A stretch of 64,000 nt of DNA. It comes from an uncultured Clostridia bacterium. GTDB taxonomy: Bacteria > Bacillota > Clostridia > Christensenellales > CAG-138. The DNA lies in the NCBI GenBank assembly GCA_947168855.1, contig CAMVNO010000005.1, positions 24,439-88,438 on the forward strand, written 5' to 3'. Of this stretch, positions 1 to 8,638 are shown piece by piece (position 1 is the stretch's first letter; each line of letters begins with the position of its first letter). A program made the position numbers and the translations under genes. Below the pieces are notes generated by a model. The model ran no database searches, had not been told where the DNA came from, and saw nothing but the letters and a program-made list of their open reading frames with translations.

Positions 1-216
1 TCGATGGGAATGGCGTTTGCGCCGTTCATGGCGTACTACTATGACGAGGTGCACATCGTCCGTCCGCACAGCACCTATTATTCCGTCAAGGAAGCCGGCG
101 GCACGATCAAGCAGTACATCGATTACTGGGGCATTGACGATATCTATGTCGTGCAGGCCAATTTCTTCACCGGCGACCTGTATCGTGTGGAGCTGAACCG
201 CTCGATCGGAGACTGA
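1..216 (+). CDS. C-terminal end of a surface/DHHW-like protein (partial)
   Basis: The reading frame is open from the window edge and ends at a TGA at 214-216, so only the last ~71 residues are visible. They read as a mixed alpha/beta C-terminus (YYYDEVHIVRPH, then YIDYWGIDDIYVVQ). A final 'reach the opposite side, state the direction, predict the outcome' layout of this kind is familiar from DHHW/AlgX-like SGNH-fold proteins of Firmicutes, but the catalytic part lies outside the window. The next gene starts 2 bp downstream and its GGAG sits inside this gene's end, so the two are probably co-transcribed. The family assignment is tentative; the coding nature is well supported. Confidence 0.5.
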   Translation, partial: SMGMAFAPFMAYYYDEVHIVRPHSTYYSVKEAGGTIKQYIDYWGIDDIYVVQANFFTGDLYRVELNRSIGD

Positions 217-218
217 CC

Positions 219-1787
219 ATGAAAAGACGTTCCAAAACCGAAATCGCATACCCTCTGATACGCATACAGCTGATCGTGTTTTTCGTGCTGCTGTCACTCG
301 GCGTGACGGCTGCGCTCTTGTACCCGTCGATCTGTCTGCGGCTCGGACGCCGCGCGATGGAAAAAGGCGATACCGAACGCGCCGTTCGGTATTTTCAGCA
401 GGCGGGTTCCGATGACGAAGCGCAGAACTTGCTGAACGCATCCCGCGAGCAGCAGGCGGAATCGCTTCTTGCGGAAGGGCGGTACGCGGAAGCGCTTGCG
501 ATCCTCCCGGAGCTTCCCGGGATCGCGCCGGACGACGCGCGCATCCTTGCCTGCCGATACGGGATCGCAAAGGACGCCGAACAGCGCGGCGCGTACACCG
601 AAGCGCGCGACGGCTATGCGGCGCTGTCCGGCTACGCGGACGCCGCCGACCGGCTCGTCGCATGCGAGATCGCCATAGCCAAGGCTGCGTGGGCGGACGG
701 CGATACCGAGACGGCGCTTGCGCTGATCGGCAAGTATCCGCAAAACCCGGACATGGCGGCGCTCTATCGGGAAATCCGGCTGAGCGACGCGCGTACGCTT
801 CTTGCGTCCGATACGCCGGAATCGGGTTTATCGCTTCTCCTGCAGCTTTGGAGCGAGGACGAGTCGCTGACCGATGAAGTGATCGCCGCGGAGCGCAGGC
901 TCTATCCCTATCTGTACGCGGATCGGGACGACGCATTCGTGCTGGAACAGCTCCGCACGCTCAACGCGGCGCAGGCTTCCCGGAAGAATGAACTGGAACG
1001 CGTACGTGAACAGATGCCGACCGGCGTCCTGGCAGTCGGCAATGCGCATACGGCGGCGCTCCGCACGGACGGGACCGTCCTTGCCGCAGGCGACAACACC
1101 TACGGACAATGCAATGTATCGGAATGGACGGACATCGTCGCGATCGCCGCAGGCGCGTTCCATACGGTCGGTCTCAAAGCCGACGGTTCTGTCGTTTGCA
1201 CGGGCGACAACTCGCGCGGGCAATGCGACGCGAACGGCTGCGCCGATGTCGCGGAGATCGAAGCCCACGCAATGGATACCGTTCTTCGGCGCAAAGACGG
1301 CTCTATCGTCTGTTTCGGCGCGCACGATTACACGCCGAATACTTTGAGCTGGACCGATATCGTCCGGCTCTCCCCCGCCGCATACGGGCTTGTGGGGCTT
1401 GCCGCGGACGGCACCGCAATGGCGACCGAGGCGTCTCTTCTGACGCCGGCGTTCCGCGCGCTTTCGGAGATCTCCGCAGCCGGAGATTACGTTGTCGGCG
1501 TCACCGGGGAAGGTGATCTTGTGACCTCCGCGCCGGTCGATCCGCACTTTACAAACGTCGTTCGCGCGGAAGCAGCGTCAACCGGATTTTTCGTTCTGAC
1601 CGCGGACGGCTCCGTGCGGGCGGTCCTGTGGACGGACGACGATTACACCCCGCTTCTCTCCCGCACCGATATCGCGGCGATCGCGTTCTCCGGAACGCAT
1701 GCGGTCGCGCTGCTCAGAGACGGGTCCTACCTTGCCTGCGGCGAGAACGGCAGCGGTCAATGCGAGGTTTCGGACTGGCGCCGCTGA
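219..1787 (+). CDS. Membrane-anchored protein with TPR-like helices and RCC1-type repeats
   Basis: This 522-residue protein has a basic N-terminus, one transmembrane helix (about residues 15-37) and an Ala/Glu-rich helical region (about 45-250) resembling tetratricopeptide or Sel1 repeats. The C-terminal half (about 268-520) is built of RCC1-like blade repeats with the recurring pattern HTxxLxxDGxVxxxGDNxxGQC and WTDIVAIAAG. RCC1 propellers are protein-interaction modules. The predicted topology is N-in with the repeats outside. It directly follows the partial surface-type gene (2 bp gap). No catalytic motif is visible and I cannot name a function. The start at 219 is supported by GGAG at 208-211. 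Confidence 0.75.
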   Translation: MKRRSKTEIAYPLIRIQLIVFFVLLSLGVTAALLYPSICLRLGRRAMEKGDTERAVRYFQQAGSDDEAQNLLNASREQQAESLLAEGRYAEALAILPELPGIAPDDARILACRYGIAKDAEQRGAYTEARDGYAALSGYADAADRLVACEIAIAKAAWADGDTETALALIGKYPQNPDMAALYREIRLSDARTLLASDTPESGLSLLLQLWSEDESLTDEVIAAERRLYPYLYADRDDAFVLEQLRTLNAAQASRKNELERVREQMPTGVLAVGNAHTAALRTDGTVLAAGDNTYGQCNVSEWTDIVAIAAGAFHTVGLKADGSVVCTGDNSRGQCDANGCADVAEIEAHAMDTVLRRKDGSIVCFGAHDYTPNTLSWTDIVRLSPAAYGLVGLAADGTAMATEASLLTPAFRALSEISAAGDYVVGVTGEGDLVTSAPVDPHFTNVVRAEAASTGFFVLTADGSVRAVLWTDDDYTPLLSRTDIAAIAFSGTHAVALLRDGSYLACGENGSGQCEVSDWRR

Positions 1788-1814
1788 TCCCCGTGAAAAA
1801 GCAGGTGTGATCGG

Positions 1815-1843
1815 TTGCAATTTTGCGCGCGGCGTTGTACAAT
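1815..1843 (+). promoter_or_regulatory. Sigma-A type promoter of pyk
   Basis: TTGCAA (1815-1820), a 17-bp spacer, and TACAAT (1838-1843). It lies 33 bp upstream of the pyruvate kinase ATG, leaving room for the AGAAGGGA ribosome site at about 1860-1867. Confidence 0.7.
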
Positions 1844-1876
1844 ATACTATATAGGAATCAGAAGGGACGTGTGTGT

Positions 1877-3292
1877 ATGAGAAAGACAAAGATCATCTGT
1901 ACCATCGGACCGTCGAGCGACAAGCCGGAGGTCTTTCGCGCAATGTGCCTTGCGGGGCTGAACGTCGCCCGGCTGAACTTCTCCCACGGCACGCACGAGG
2001 AGCATCAGAAAAAGATCGACATGATCAAGGCGGTGCGCGAAGAGCTGAATCTTCCGATCCCGATCATGCTCGACACCAAGGGACCCGAATACCGGATCCG
2101 CACGTTTGAAAACGGCAAGATCACGCTGTCCGACGGCGACGCGTTCACGTTCACCACGCGCGATATCGTCGGCGACGAAAGCATCGTTTCGGTCAGCTAT
2201 GCGGGGCTTGCGGACGACCTTTCCGTCGGCGACCGGATCCTTGTCAACAACGGGCTCGTCATCTTCGAGGTCGAATCGATCGAGGGCACGGAGATCCATT
2301 GCCGCGTCGTCACCGGCGGCGTGCTCAGCGACCGCAAGAGCATGAGCTTTCCCGGCAAGGTCATGCGGCAGAAGTACCTCAGCGAGCAGGACAAGGCGGA
2401 CCTTCTGTTCGGCATTCAGAACGGTGTGGAATTCATCGCGGCGTCGTTCGTGTCCTGCAAGCAGGATCTTCTGGATCTCAAAGGCTTTCTGCATGAGCAC
2501 GGCGGCGACAGCATCGACGTCATTGCCAAGATCGAAAAACGCCACGGCGTCGACAACATCGACGAGATCTGCTCCTGCTGCGAAGGTGTCATGGTTGCGC
2601 GCGGCGATCTCGGCGTGGAGGTGCCGTTTACGGAGCTTCCCGCGATCCAGAAGCATCTGATCACCAAATGCCGTCTTTTGGGCAAGCGCGTCATCACCGC
2701 GACCGAAATGCTCGAAAGCATGATCTCAAATCCGCGTCCGACACGCGCCGAGATCAGCGACGTCGCCAACGCGGTTTACGACGGCACGAGCGCGATCATG
2801 CTCTCCGGCGAATCCGCCGCCGGCAAATATCCGGTCGAAGCCGTCCGCACGATGGGCGAGATCGCCGAGGAGACCGAGCGCCACATCGACTATAAGCAGC
2901 AGTTTGAATCCCAGAGCTTTACGATCCACAACCGCGTCGACGCGATCTCGCACGCCGCCTGCACCATGGCGATCGACCTCAACGCGAGCGCGATCGTCGT
3001 AACCTCGCTGAGCGGCCTCACGGTGCGCATGGTATCGCGTTTCCGCGCGCCGATCACGATCCTCGGACTTGCGACCAACCGAAACGCATGGTACAAGCTC
3101 GCGCTCAGCTGGGGCGTCGTTCCCGTACTGACCGAGCAGTTCCCGAGCATGGAGGTGCTGTATTTCTACGCGGCGCGCTGCGCGAAAAAGACGCTCTCCC
3201 TCGCCCCCGGATCAACCGTCGTCATGACCGGCGGCGACACGACCGGCGCAAGCGGCAACACGAACGTACTGCGCATCGAAACGATCGTTTAA
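1877..3292 (+). CDS. pyk: Pyruvate kinase
   Basis: The enzyme converts phosphoenolpyruvate and ADP to pyruvate and ATP in glycolysis, in the cytoplasm. The 471-residue protein begins MRKTKIICTIGPSS, the canonical N-terminus, followed by LNVARLNFSHG (nucleotide and substrate residues) and MLDTKGPEYR. The active-site lysine region is IAKIEKRHGVDNIDEI, with the metal-binding VARGDLGVEVP and the signature TATEMLESMI. The C-terminal domain ends GNTNVLRIETI. It lacks the extra PEP-utiliser-like C-terminal domain that some Bacillus enzymes carry. I chose the ATG at 1877 rather than 1823 because the family N-terminus and the GAAGGGA site match it, and because 1823 falls inside the promoter. Confidence 0.97.
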   Translation: MRKTKIICTIGPSSDKPEVFRAMCLAGLNVARLNFSHGTHEEHQKKIDMIKAVREELNLPIPIMLDTKGPEYRIRTFENGKITLSDGDAFTFTTRDIVGDESIVSVSYAGLADDLSVGDRILVNNGLVIFEVESIEGTEIHCRVVTGGVLSDRKSMSFPGKVMRQKYLSEQDKADLLFGIQNGVEFIAASFVSCKQDLLDLKGFLHEHGGDSIDVIAKIEKRHGVDNIDEICSCCEGVMVARGDLGVEVPFTELPAIQKHLITKCRLLGKRVITATEMLESMISNPRPTRAEISDVANAVYDGTSAIMLSGESAAGKYPVEAVRTMGEIAEETERHIDYKQQFESQSFTIHNRVDAISHAACTMAIDLNASAIVVTSLSGLTVRMVSRFRAPITILGLATNRNAWYKLALSWGVVPVLTEQFPSMEVLYFYAARCAKKTLSLAPGSTVVMTGGDTTGASGNTNVLRIETIV

Positions 3293-3307
3293 CCCGGCAG
3301 ATTTGCA

Positions 3308-3336
3308 AAGCCCCCGCATCGGCGGGGGCTTTTTTC
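3308..3336 (+). terminator. Intrinsic terminator after pyk
   Basis: A 10-bp stem AAGCCCCCGC/GCGGGGGCTT with an ATCG loop is followed by a T-run (3330-3335). It lies just before the end of the convergent membrane-protein gene and can serve both strands. Confidence 0.9.
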
Positions 3337-3338
3337 AT

Positions 3339-4094
3339 TCATGCGTTTTTCTTTTCCGGCAACCGGAATTCCAGCAGATACAGTCCGAACGCGCCGAGCG
3401 CGATCAGTCCGAGATAAACGACGATCTCGACCGCAACGCCCGCATGCGCGGCGATCGCGTCAAAAACCGGCTGGGTCGAGGGATAGAACGGCGTGATATA
3501 AAACATATTGGCTTCGTAACGGACGTCGCGGATCCAAAGATGGCTCGCGACATTGACGATCTCCGCAACGACCGCCATGCCGAGATAGAGAACCAGCGCC
3601 GGGAGAAACGGCACCTTTTCGCGGTGCCTGAGGATGCGGAACGCGGTCAGTCCTTCGAGCAGCATGACCGCATGATACAGAAAGCTGTGACAGAACAGCA
3701 GAATCTGCGGACGCATCATATCCTCCGGGATCAGCAGGGCAAAGACCGCGCCGATCATCGAGAACGTGCAGAGAAACACGAGCGCGGCGCTCTGCGCTTT
3801 TCCCCGGAGAAGCGGCGCAAGGGCGGAGCAGTACATCGCCTGACTGCAAAGCTGCCACGGGAAGAACCACATGGAACGCGTGCCGCGATACACATAGCGC
3901 ACAACGAACCATTGCTTCCACGCCTCGGCAAGAAGCATGCACAGACCCATGACAAACAGCAGCCGCAGAAGCCGCCGCTCGTCCGACCTGCGGATCGCAA
4001 GCGCAAACAGCACCGACGCCGCAAGAATGCCGGCGAGGATCAGCCAATGTACAAGCCCGTACGGTTGGGGCGTTGTCGAAAACACCAGGTCCAT
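3339..4094 (-). CDS. TIGR02206/YwaF-type integral membrane protein
   Basis: A polytopic membrane protein of about 251 residues with six to seven hydrophobic helices. Features that fit the TIGR02206 (YwaF/TP0381) family include the WFFPWQLCSQAMYCSAL segment, a central FCHSFLYHAVML helix and a conserved FYITPFYPSTQPVFD loop near the C-terminus. The molecular role of this family is not established. The ATG at 4094 has GGAGGG 8 nt upstream; a GTG one codon earlier is possible. It is transcribed divergently from the symporter operon. Confidence 0.75.
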   Translation of the reverse strand: MDLVFSTTPQPYGLVHWLILAGILAASVLFALAIRRSDERRLLRLLFVMGLCMLLAEAWKQWFVVRYVYRGTRSMWFFPWQLCSQAMYCSALAPLLRGKAQSAALVFLCTFSMIGAVFALLIPEDMMRPQILLFCHSFLYHAVMLLEGLTAFRILRHREKVPFLPALVLYLGMAVVAEIVNVASHLWIRDVRYEANMFYITPFYPSTQPVFDAIAAHAGVAVEIVVYLGLIALGAFGLYLLEFRLPEKKNA

Positions 4095-4117
4095 CACGCG
4101 TTCCCTCCTTTTGTATC

Positions 4118-4145
4118 AGTATAGCATTTTCGCCGAAAAAAGCAA
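4118..4145 (-). promoter_or_regulatory. Promoter of the TIGR02206-type gene
   Basis: On the minus strand: TTGCTT (4145-4140), a 16-bp spacer and TATACT (4123-4118), followed by GGAGGG and the start codon. Confidence 0.6.
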
Positions 4146-4180
4146 TGATCCGGGAATTTGCCCGGGCGGCGTCTGATGAA

Positions 4181-4209
4181 TTGACTTTTGCGGACCGATT
4201 TCATATAAT
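4181..4209 (+). promoter_or_regulatory. Promoter of the dicarboxylate symporter gene, very close to its ATG
   Basis: TTGACT (4181-4186), a 17-bp spacer and TATAAT (4204-4209). Only six bases separate the -10 box from the ATG at 4216. The predicted transcript would therefore start at or next to the initiation codon and carry no ribosome-binding site. Confidence 0.75.
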
Positions 4210-4215
4210 AAAAGA

Positions 4216-5430
4216 ATGGAACGGAAAGAATCCCTGAAAAAACACGCGCATCTTCTGTCGTGGATCACGCTTGCCTGTTTTGCCGCCGGTGCGGTGACCG
4301 GGCTTTTGTGTCCGCGGCTGTTTTCATATATCGGGTTTCTCGGCACCGTTTATATCAATCTTCTGAAGCTGATGGCGCTGCCGATCGTGCTGTGCACGGT
4401 GTTCGGCGCGGCTTCCCGCGGTATGCGCAGCGCATCCGGAACGATTCTCCGAACGGTCCTGCTGTTCATCATCCTGTTTACCGTTTCGTTTCTGTTGTCC
4501 GGCGCGCTGTATTCGATCCTTGCGCCGGGAAAAGGGTTCGTCCTGTCCTCCGGGGAGGTCTGGTCCGGCAGCGCCGCAGACCTGTCTTGGGACGGTTTTC
4601 TGCAAACGATCTTTTCCCCGAACATCTTCGCATCTCTCGGCGCCGGCGCCATGCTGCCGACGATCCTGTTTGCCTTCTTCATGGGCGCCGTGGCAGGCAA
4701 GGTCGGCGCGCACAAGGTCATGGATCTCATCGCAGAGCTGGAAACGATCTTTTCCCGCATGCTCTCCTGCATCCTTTGGCTGACGCCGCTTGGCGTCTTC
4801 GTGCTGATGGGCAAATGCACTTCGGATTTCGGCGCTGCGGCGCTCGGCGGCGCGCTCAGCTATGTGCTTTATGCCTGGGGCGGCTGCATTCTGATCCTGC
4901 TGCTCGTCATGATTCTGCCGCTTTGGATCTTCTGCCGCATGAACCCCCTGACCTATTTTCGCAAAACCGGGCGCGTGCTACTGACCGCGCTCTCCACCTG
5001 CTCCTCCGCCGCCACGCTGCCCGAAACGCTGCGCACCTGCCGGGAGGAATTTGACGTGCCGGAGCACATCGCCGGCGTTGCCGCGCCGCTCGGCTGCACG
5101 ATCCATATGTGCGGCGGCGCGGTCTCCTTCTGTCTTCTGGCAATGTTTACCATGCAAATGACGGGACGCCCCGTAACCGTCGGCACGTTCCTGCTGATGC
5201 TTGTATTTGCCGAAGCGCTGAACATGGCGGCGCCGGGCATTCCGGGCGGCGGCATCGTGCTCGGCGCGACCTTTTTGAGCTTGCTCGGCATGCAGGAGAT
5301 CGGTCTGTTCCTCGGCATGTACGCCGGGATCTACCGGCTTCTGGACATGGCGTATACCTCTCTGAACGTCGCGGGCGACGTCACCGCCGTTTTGCTGATC
5401 CATCGCTGGGAAGGGAGGAAAAAGCAATGA
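4216..5430 (+). CDS. Dicarboxylate/amino acid:cation symporter (DAACS, SLC1 fold)
   Basis: This 404-residue polytopic transporter should couple uptake of an acidic amino acid or C4-dicarboxylate to Na+ or H+ across the cytoplasmic membrane. The N-terminal TM block includes NLLKLMALPIVLCTVFGAAS. Hairpin-1-like STCSSAATLPETLR matches the serine-rich re-entrant motif of the family. GCTIHMCGGA and the later MAAPGIPGGGIVLGATFL correspond to the TM7/hairpin-2 region. The gene overlaps the aminotransferase by four bases (ATGA at 5427-5430), so import and transamination of the same amino acid is a reasonable inference. The start codon lies right after the -10 box, so either the message is leaderless or the true start is internal. 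Confidence 0.9.
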   Translation: MERKESLKKHAHLLSWITLACFAAGAVTGLLCPRLFSYIGFLGTVYINLLKLMALPIVLCTVFGAASRGMRSASGTILRTVLLFIILFTVSFLLSGALYSILAPGKGFVLSSGEVWSGSAADLSWDGFLQTIFSPNIFASLGAGAMLPTILFAFFMGAVAGKVGAHKVMDLIAELETIFSRMLSCILWLTPLGVFVLMGKCTSDFGAAALGGALSYVLYAWGGCILILLLVMILPLWIFCRMNPLTYFRKTGRVLLTALSTCSSAATLPETLRTCREEFDVPEHIAGVAAPLGCTIHMCGGAVSFCLLAMFTMQMTGRPVTVGTFLLMLVFAEALNMAAPGIPGGGIVLGATFLSLLGMQEIGLFLGMYAGIYRLLDMAYTSLNVAGDVTAVLLIHRWEGRKKQ

Positions 5431-6554
5431 AACCGCTTCACCGCATCGTTCCTCCCTCGATCACCATGTCGCTGGACCGTCAGGCGAAGGAGCTTGTCGC
5501 GTCCGGCAAAGACGTCATCAATCTGACGGCGGGTCAGGTGGACCTGCCGATGCCGGACGCCGCAAAGGAAGCCGTCCGCGTTGCACTCGAAGCCGACCGC
5601 ACCGGCTATGTTCCCGCCGCGGGCTCCGCCGATGTGATCGGCGCCGTTCGGAACCGAATGGGCTGGCGGAACGGCAATATTCTGATCTCCGCCGGCGCAA
5701 AGCCGCTTCTGTCCGCGGCGGTCGCCTGCATCGCGGGTCCGGGCGACGAAGTCCTTGTCCCGACGCCGTGCTATACGAGCTATCCCGAAATGATCCGTCT
5801 TGCGGGAGCCGTTTCCGTTCCGGTTGCGGGCGATCCCGAAAACCGATTTGCCGTATCAAGGGAAGCGCTCGAAGCCGTCGTGTCCGACCGCACAAAAGCG
5901 CTGCTCTTCAACAACCCCGTCAATCCGACCGGCACGGTGTACCGTTCCGATGAGCTGCAGAAGATCGTTGATTTCTGCGTCGAACATGACCTGTACCTGA
6001 TTGCGGACGAGGTATACGGCACGTTTGTCTACGACGAGCCGTTCGTGAGCCTGTACAGTTTTCCGGATGTGCGTGACCGGCTCATTTTGGTCAACAGCGC
6101 ATCCAAGGCGTTTGCCATGGCAGGTCTGCGGCTCGGCTATGCGGTCATGCCGGACGCCGTCGCCGGCGCGGTTTCGGCATATCTCAGTCACATGCTCGGC
6201 TGTCCGTGCTCGCTTTCGGAGCGCGCCGCAATGGCAGCTCTGGAAGAAGATGCGCGTTTCTGTTTCGATCTTCGGGAGGTGTTCCGCAAAAGGCGCGACG
6301 TTTTGTTCCCGCTGATCGCCGCGATCCCCGGCGCTAAGATCGAAAAGAGCGCCGGCGCATTCTATCTCTGGCTCGATATCCGCAATACCGGCATGGATGA
6401 TACGGCGTTCTGCCGCGCGCTTCTCGACCGGGAAGGCGTTGCGCTGACGCCCGGCAGCGCGTTCCTCTGTCCCGGCTTTGTCCGCCTTGCCTATACGCAG
6501 CCGGAGCCGGTTCTGACGGAAGCGTCGATGCGGCTCAGACGGTTTTTCGTTTGA
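5427..6554 (+). CDS. PLP-dependent aminotransferase, class I/II
   Basis: A 375-residue fold-type I aminotransferase of the aspartate aminotransferase superfamily, cytoplasmic, moving an amino group between an amino acid and a 2-oxo acid. Visible motifs are NLTAGQVDLPMP at the N-terminus, NNPVNPTG (substrate carboxylate region), IADEVYGTFVYD (the Asp that contacts the PLP nitrogen, and Tyr), and VNSASKAFAMAGLRLGY with the PLP lysine. The C-terminal arginine region is CPGFVRLAY. It is translationally coupled to the upstream symporter through an ATGA overlap and preceded by GGGAGG. Substrate cannot be read from sequence; aspartate, or an aromatic or branched-chain amino acid, are all possible. 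Confidence 0.92.
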   Translation: MKPLHRIVPPSITMSLDRQAKELVASGKDVINLTAGQVDLPMPDAAKEAVRVALEADRTGYVPAAGSADVIGAVRNRMGWRNGNILISAGAKPLLSAAVACIAGPGDEVLVPTPCYTSYPEMIRLAGAVSVPVAGDPENRFAVSREALEAVVSDRTKALLFNNPVNPTGTVYRSDELQKIVDFCVEHDLYLIADEVYGTFVYDEPFVSLYSFPDVRDRLILVNSASKAFAMAGLRLGYAVMPDAVAGAVSAYLSHMLGCPCSLSERAAMAALEEDARFCFDLREVFRKRRDVLFPLIAAIPGAKIEKSAGAFYLWLDIRNTGMDDTAFCRALLDREGVALTPGSAFLCPGFVRLAYTQPEPVLTEASMRLRRFFV

Positions 6555-6639
6555 ATTCGGGTGACCGATCATGCAACCAACGCCGCAAGTACAGGTCTCC
6601 GATAAATGCATATTTTTTGTGAATAACAAAATTTGACGA

Positions 6640-6668
6640 TTGACAATTCGCGGTTTTATTGCTATAGT
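6640..6668 (+). promoter_or_regulatory. Strong promoter of the RiPP-like cluster
   Basis: TTGACA (6640-6645), a 17-bp spacer and TATAGT (6663-6668). This is one of the best sigma-A matches in the window and lies about 60 bp ahead of the first precursor peptide, in an AT-rich stretch. Confidence 0.85.
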
Positions 6669-6730
6669 ATAGCAAGGAAATTGGTGTATTATATTAGATC
6701 GCTTTCCGTCAGTATAAAGGAGTGAGCACC

Positions 6731-6853
6731 GTGGAACAATATGAAAAGCCAAAGATGGATATTATTGTTCTGACGGAAGACATTATTGTCAAGAGCTGTA
6801 GCAAGGCATGCAACGGCGGCATTGATGTGATCGAACTCCCTGATTTCCCATAA
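6731..6853 (+). CDS. RiPP-like precursor peptide 1 (40 aa)
   Basis: A GTG-initiated 40-codon gene preceded by AAGGAG (6717-6722). The leader half is MEQYEKPKMDIIVLTEDIIV; the presumptive core is KSCSKACNGGIDVIELPDFP, with two cysteines five residues apart. The leader shares the pattern YEKPxMDxIxL...D and a Ser-Cys junction with the second small gene 12 bp downstream, which marks the two as paralogous precursors. The neighbouring radical SAM-SPASM and PqqD-like genes make a ribosomally made, modified peptide the natural reading. The mature structure and activity are unknown. Confidence 0.75.
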   Translation: MEQYEKPKMDIIVLTEDIIVKSCSKACNGGIDVIELPDFP

Positions 6854-6871
6854 TAAATGGAGGTAATGATG

Positions 6872-7000
6872 ATGAAAGATTATGAAAAGCCCGTAATGGA
6901 CGTCATCCTTTTGAACGGTGATGTTGTTACTGCGTCCTGCCCTGATGATTATTCGTGCCCCACTGAGACCGAACCCATTTGCATGTGGGGCGATGATTGA
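6872..7000 (+). CDS. RiPP-like precursor peptide 2 (42 aa)
   Basis: Three consecutive ATG codons (6866, 6869, 6872) follow GGAGG at 6859-6863; spacing favours 6872, giving 42 residues. The leader MKDYEKPVMDVILLNGDVVT aligns with precursor 1. The core ASCPDDYSCPTETEPICMWGDD differs completely: three cysteines, five acidic residues and a Trp near the end. A conserved leader joined to divergent cores is the hallmark of RiPP precursors handled by one enzyme. It ends one base before the TTG at 7001, close to the radical SAM gene. Confidence 0.78.
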   Translation: MKDYEKPVMDVILLNGDVVTASCPDDYSCPTETEPICMWGDD

Positions 7001-7039
7001 TTGGATCAAAGGAGATCGGCGATCTGTATAGTTAATAAC

Positions 7040-8365
7040 ATGATTGAGATTTGTAAGCCGGATGCTGCGCTTGCTAAGGTTATTTTACCGCAAAAGGCGC
7101 AGCCCGGTATTTCTTATGTTCCGTCACAATTCGTACTGCCGTTTTCGCACAACGGAAAGCAGTACGTTTTTAACGTATTCACAAAGCAGTTGATTGAGGG
7201 GGAGCTTCCGGATTCGGCACACGCGGGCGAAGGTTTTGACGATCTGATCGAAGCGATGTTCCTTGTGCCGGAGGGCAAGGACGAGTGCGCCTATTATAAA
7301 TCGATCGCGCGGATGATGCGCCTGTACGGACAGAAAAAAGGCGTCTCCGGCTATACGATCATGCCGACGCTCGGCTGCAACGCGCGCTGCGTCTACTGCT
7401 ACGAGGAAGGCAGAAAGCCGGTCAAAATGACGCCGGAAATCGTCGAGCAGACGATCCGTTATATTCTGAAAACCCGTTCAAAAGAAAACATCACCATCAG
7501 TTGGTTCGGCGGCGAACCTCTGCTGTGTCCGGATATCATCGACCATATCTGCGATCGGCTGCGCGAGGAAAACGTTTCCTTTCAATCGATCATGGTCACA
7601 AACGGCAGCCTGATCACACCCGGAATCATCGAAAAGATGCTGACGCGTTGGAACCTCGGACGGCTGCAGATCTCCCTGGACGGGACGGAGCAGGATTACA
7701 TCGCCAGAAAACGGTATTACGCCGATTCCGATCAATATCACACCGTGCTGCACACGATCGGACAACTGTCGGAAGCCGGGATTCGTGTTGCGGTACGCGT
7801 CAACGTGGACGAGGACAACTGGCCGGGTATCCCGCACCTTCTGGACGACATGGATCGTTTTGTCGGGCACAAGGAGAACGTCACGGTATATTTCAGTCCG
7901 CTGATGAACGTTCGCGCCGGAGAAAACGACCTTGCCATGTGGAAGAAAATCACAGAGGCTGCACCTTTGGTCAATAAAGCCGGATTCCGTCCGCTTGCAC
8001 ATTTAAGATCGTTCATGAAATTCCGTGCCAATCGATGCATGGCGGACAGCGGTTGCGAGGTCATCGGACCGGACGGCAGCCTGTATCCGTGCGAACACTG
8101 CCCGCCGGAGAGCCGCTTCGGCGACATCTTCAACGGTACGACCGACGCGCAGGCAAGATACGAGTTCTGCAGGACCGACCGCACGCGCGAGATGTGCCGC
8201 AAATGTGTGTTCTTGCCGGATTGTACAAGCTTTGCTTCGTGTCCGTGGGTGGATGCGCACTGCGAAGAAGCGCACAAGATCAACGCGTTGTCGAATCTGA
8301 AGCAAATGCTCGATCAGCGTGCAGATCAAACGGAAGAACCGGACGAGGACGAAACCGTCTGTTAA
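7040..8365 (+). CDS. Radical SAM/SPASM peptide maturase
   Basis: A 441-residue enzyme predicted to modify the upstream precursor peptides. The radical SAM cluster motif is C113-NAR-C117-VY-C120, followed by the ISWFGGEPLL (GGE) segment and LQISLDG. The C-terminal SPASM region supplies the extra cysteines: CMADSGCEVIGPDGSLYPCEHC, then CRKCVFLPDCTSFASC and AHC, enough for two auxiliary 4Fe-4S clusters. The first ~100 residues precede the barrel and may help bind the leader. The start is uncertain: the AAAGGAGA at 7008-7014 is 25 nt ahead of the ATG at 7040, and a TTG at 7001 is also in frame. The chemistry (thioether or carbon crosslink) cannot be told from sequence. Confidence 0.9.
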   Translation: MIEICKPDAALAKVILPQKAQPGISYVPSQFVLPFSHNGKQYVFNVFTKQLIEGELPDSAHAGEGFDDLIEAMFLVPEGKDECAYYKSIARMMRLYGQKKGVSGYTIMPTLGCNARCVYCYEEGRKPVKMTPEIVEQTIRYILKTRSKENITISWFGGEPLLCPDIIDHICDRLREENVSFQSIMVTNGSLITPGIIEKMLTRWNLGRLQISLDGTEQDYIARKRYYADSDQYHTVLHTIGQLSEAGIRVAVRVNVDEDNWPGIPHLLDDMDRFVGHKENVTVYFSPLMNVRAGENDLAMWKKITEAAPLVNKAGFRPLAHLRSFMKFRANRCMADSGCEVIGPDGSLYPCEHCPPESRFGDIFNGTTDAQARYEFCRTDRTREMCRKCVFLPDCTSFASCPWVDAHCEEAHKINALSNLKQMLDQRADQTEEPDEDETVC

Positions 8366-8377
8366 GGAGAATCCAAT

Positions 8378-8638
8378 ATGAAGCTGAAGAATGATTTTAT
8401 CGTACAGGACATCGACGACACGCAGTTTTTGGTGCCTTTGGGGCATGAAGCCTTCAACGGGATCGTGCGCAGCAACAAGACCGCCGCGTTCATCGTAAAC
8501 TGTCTGAAAAACGACACAACGAAGGATCAGATCGTGGACGCCATGTGCCTGCAGTACAATGCGCCGCGCGAGACGATCGACGCCGACGTCGAGGAGATCC
8601 TCGCAACGCTCCGAAGCATCAACGCGCTGGAGGAATGA
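8378..8638 (+). CDS. PqqD-like leader-binding protein
   Basis: An 86-residue protein (MKLKNDFIVQDIDDTQFLVPLGHEAF...) with the layout of PqqD/RiPP recognition elements: short N-terminal strands then three helices, including NKTAAFIVNCLKN and a C-terminal VEEILATLRSI. PqqD domains bind the leader of the precursor and present it to the radical SAM enzyme. It follows the maturase by 12 bp with a good AAGGAGA site and overlaps the peptidase gene by four bases. Confidence 0.85.
   Translation: MKLKNDFIVQDIDDTQFLVPLGHEAFNGIVRSNKTAAFIVNCLKNDTTKDQIVDAMCLQYNAPRETIDADVEEILATLRSINALEE

Noticed and set aside
7001..7039. TTG start for the radical SAM enzyme at 7001
   Set aside because: It gives an unconserved-looking extension (DQRRSAICIVNN) and lies upstream of the AAAGGAGA at 7008-7014; the ATG at 7040 is preferred, though spacing is long.
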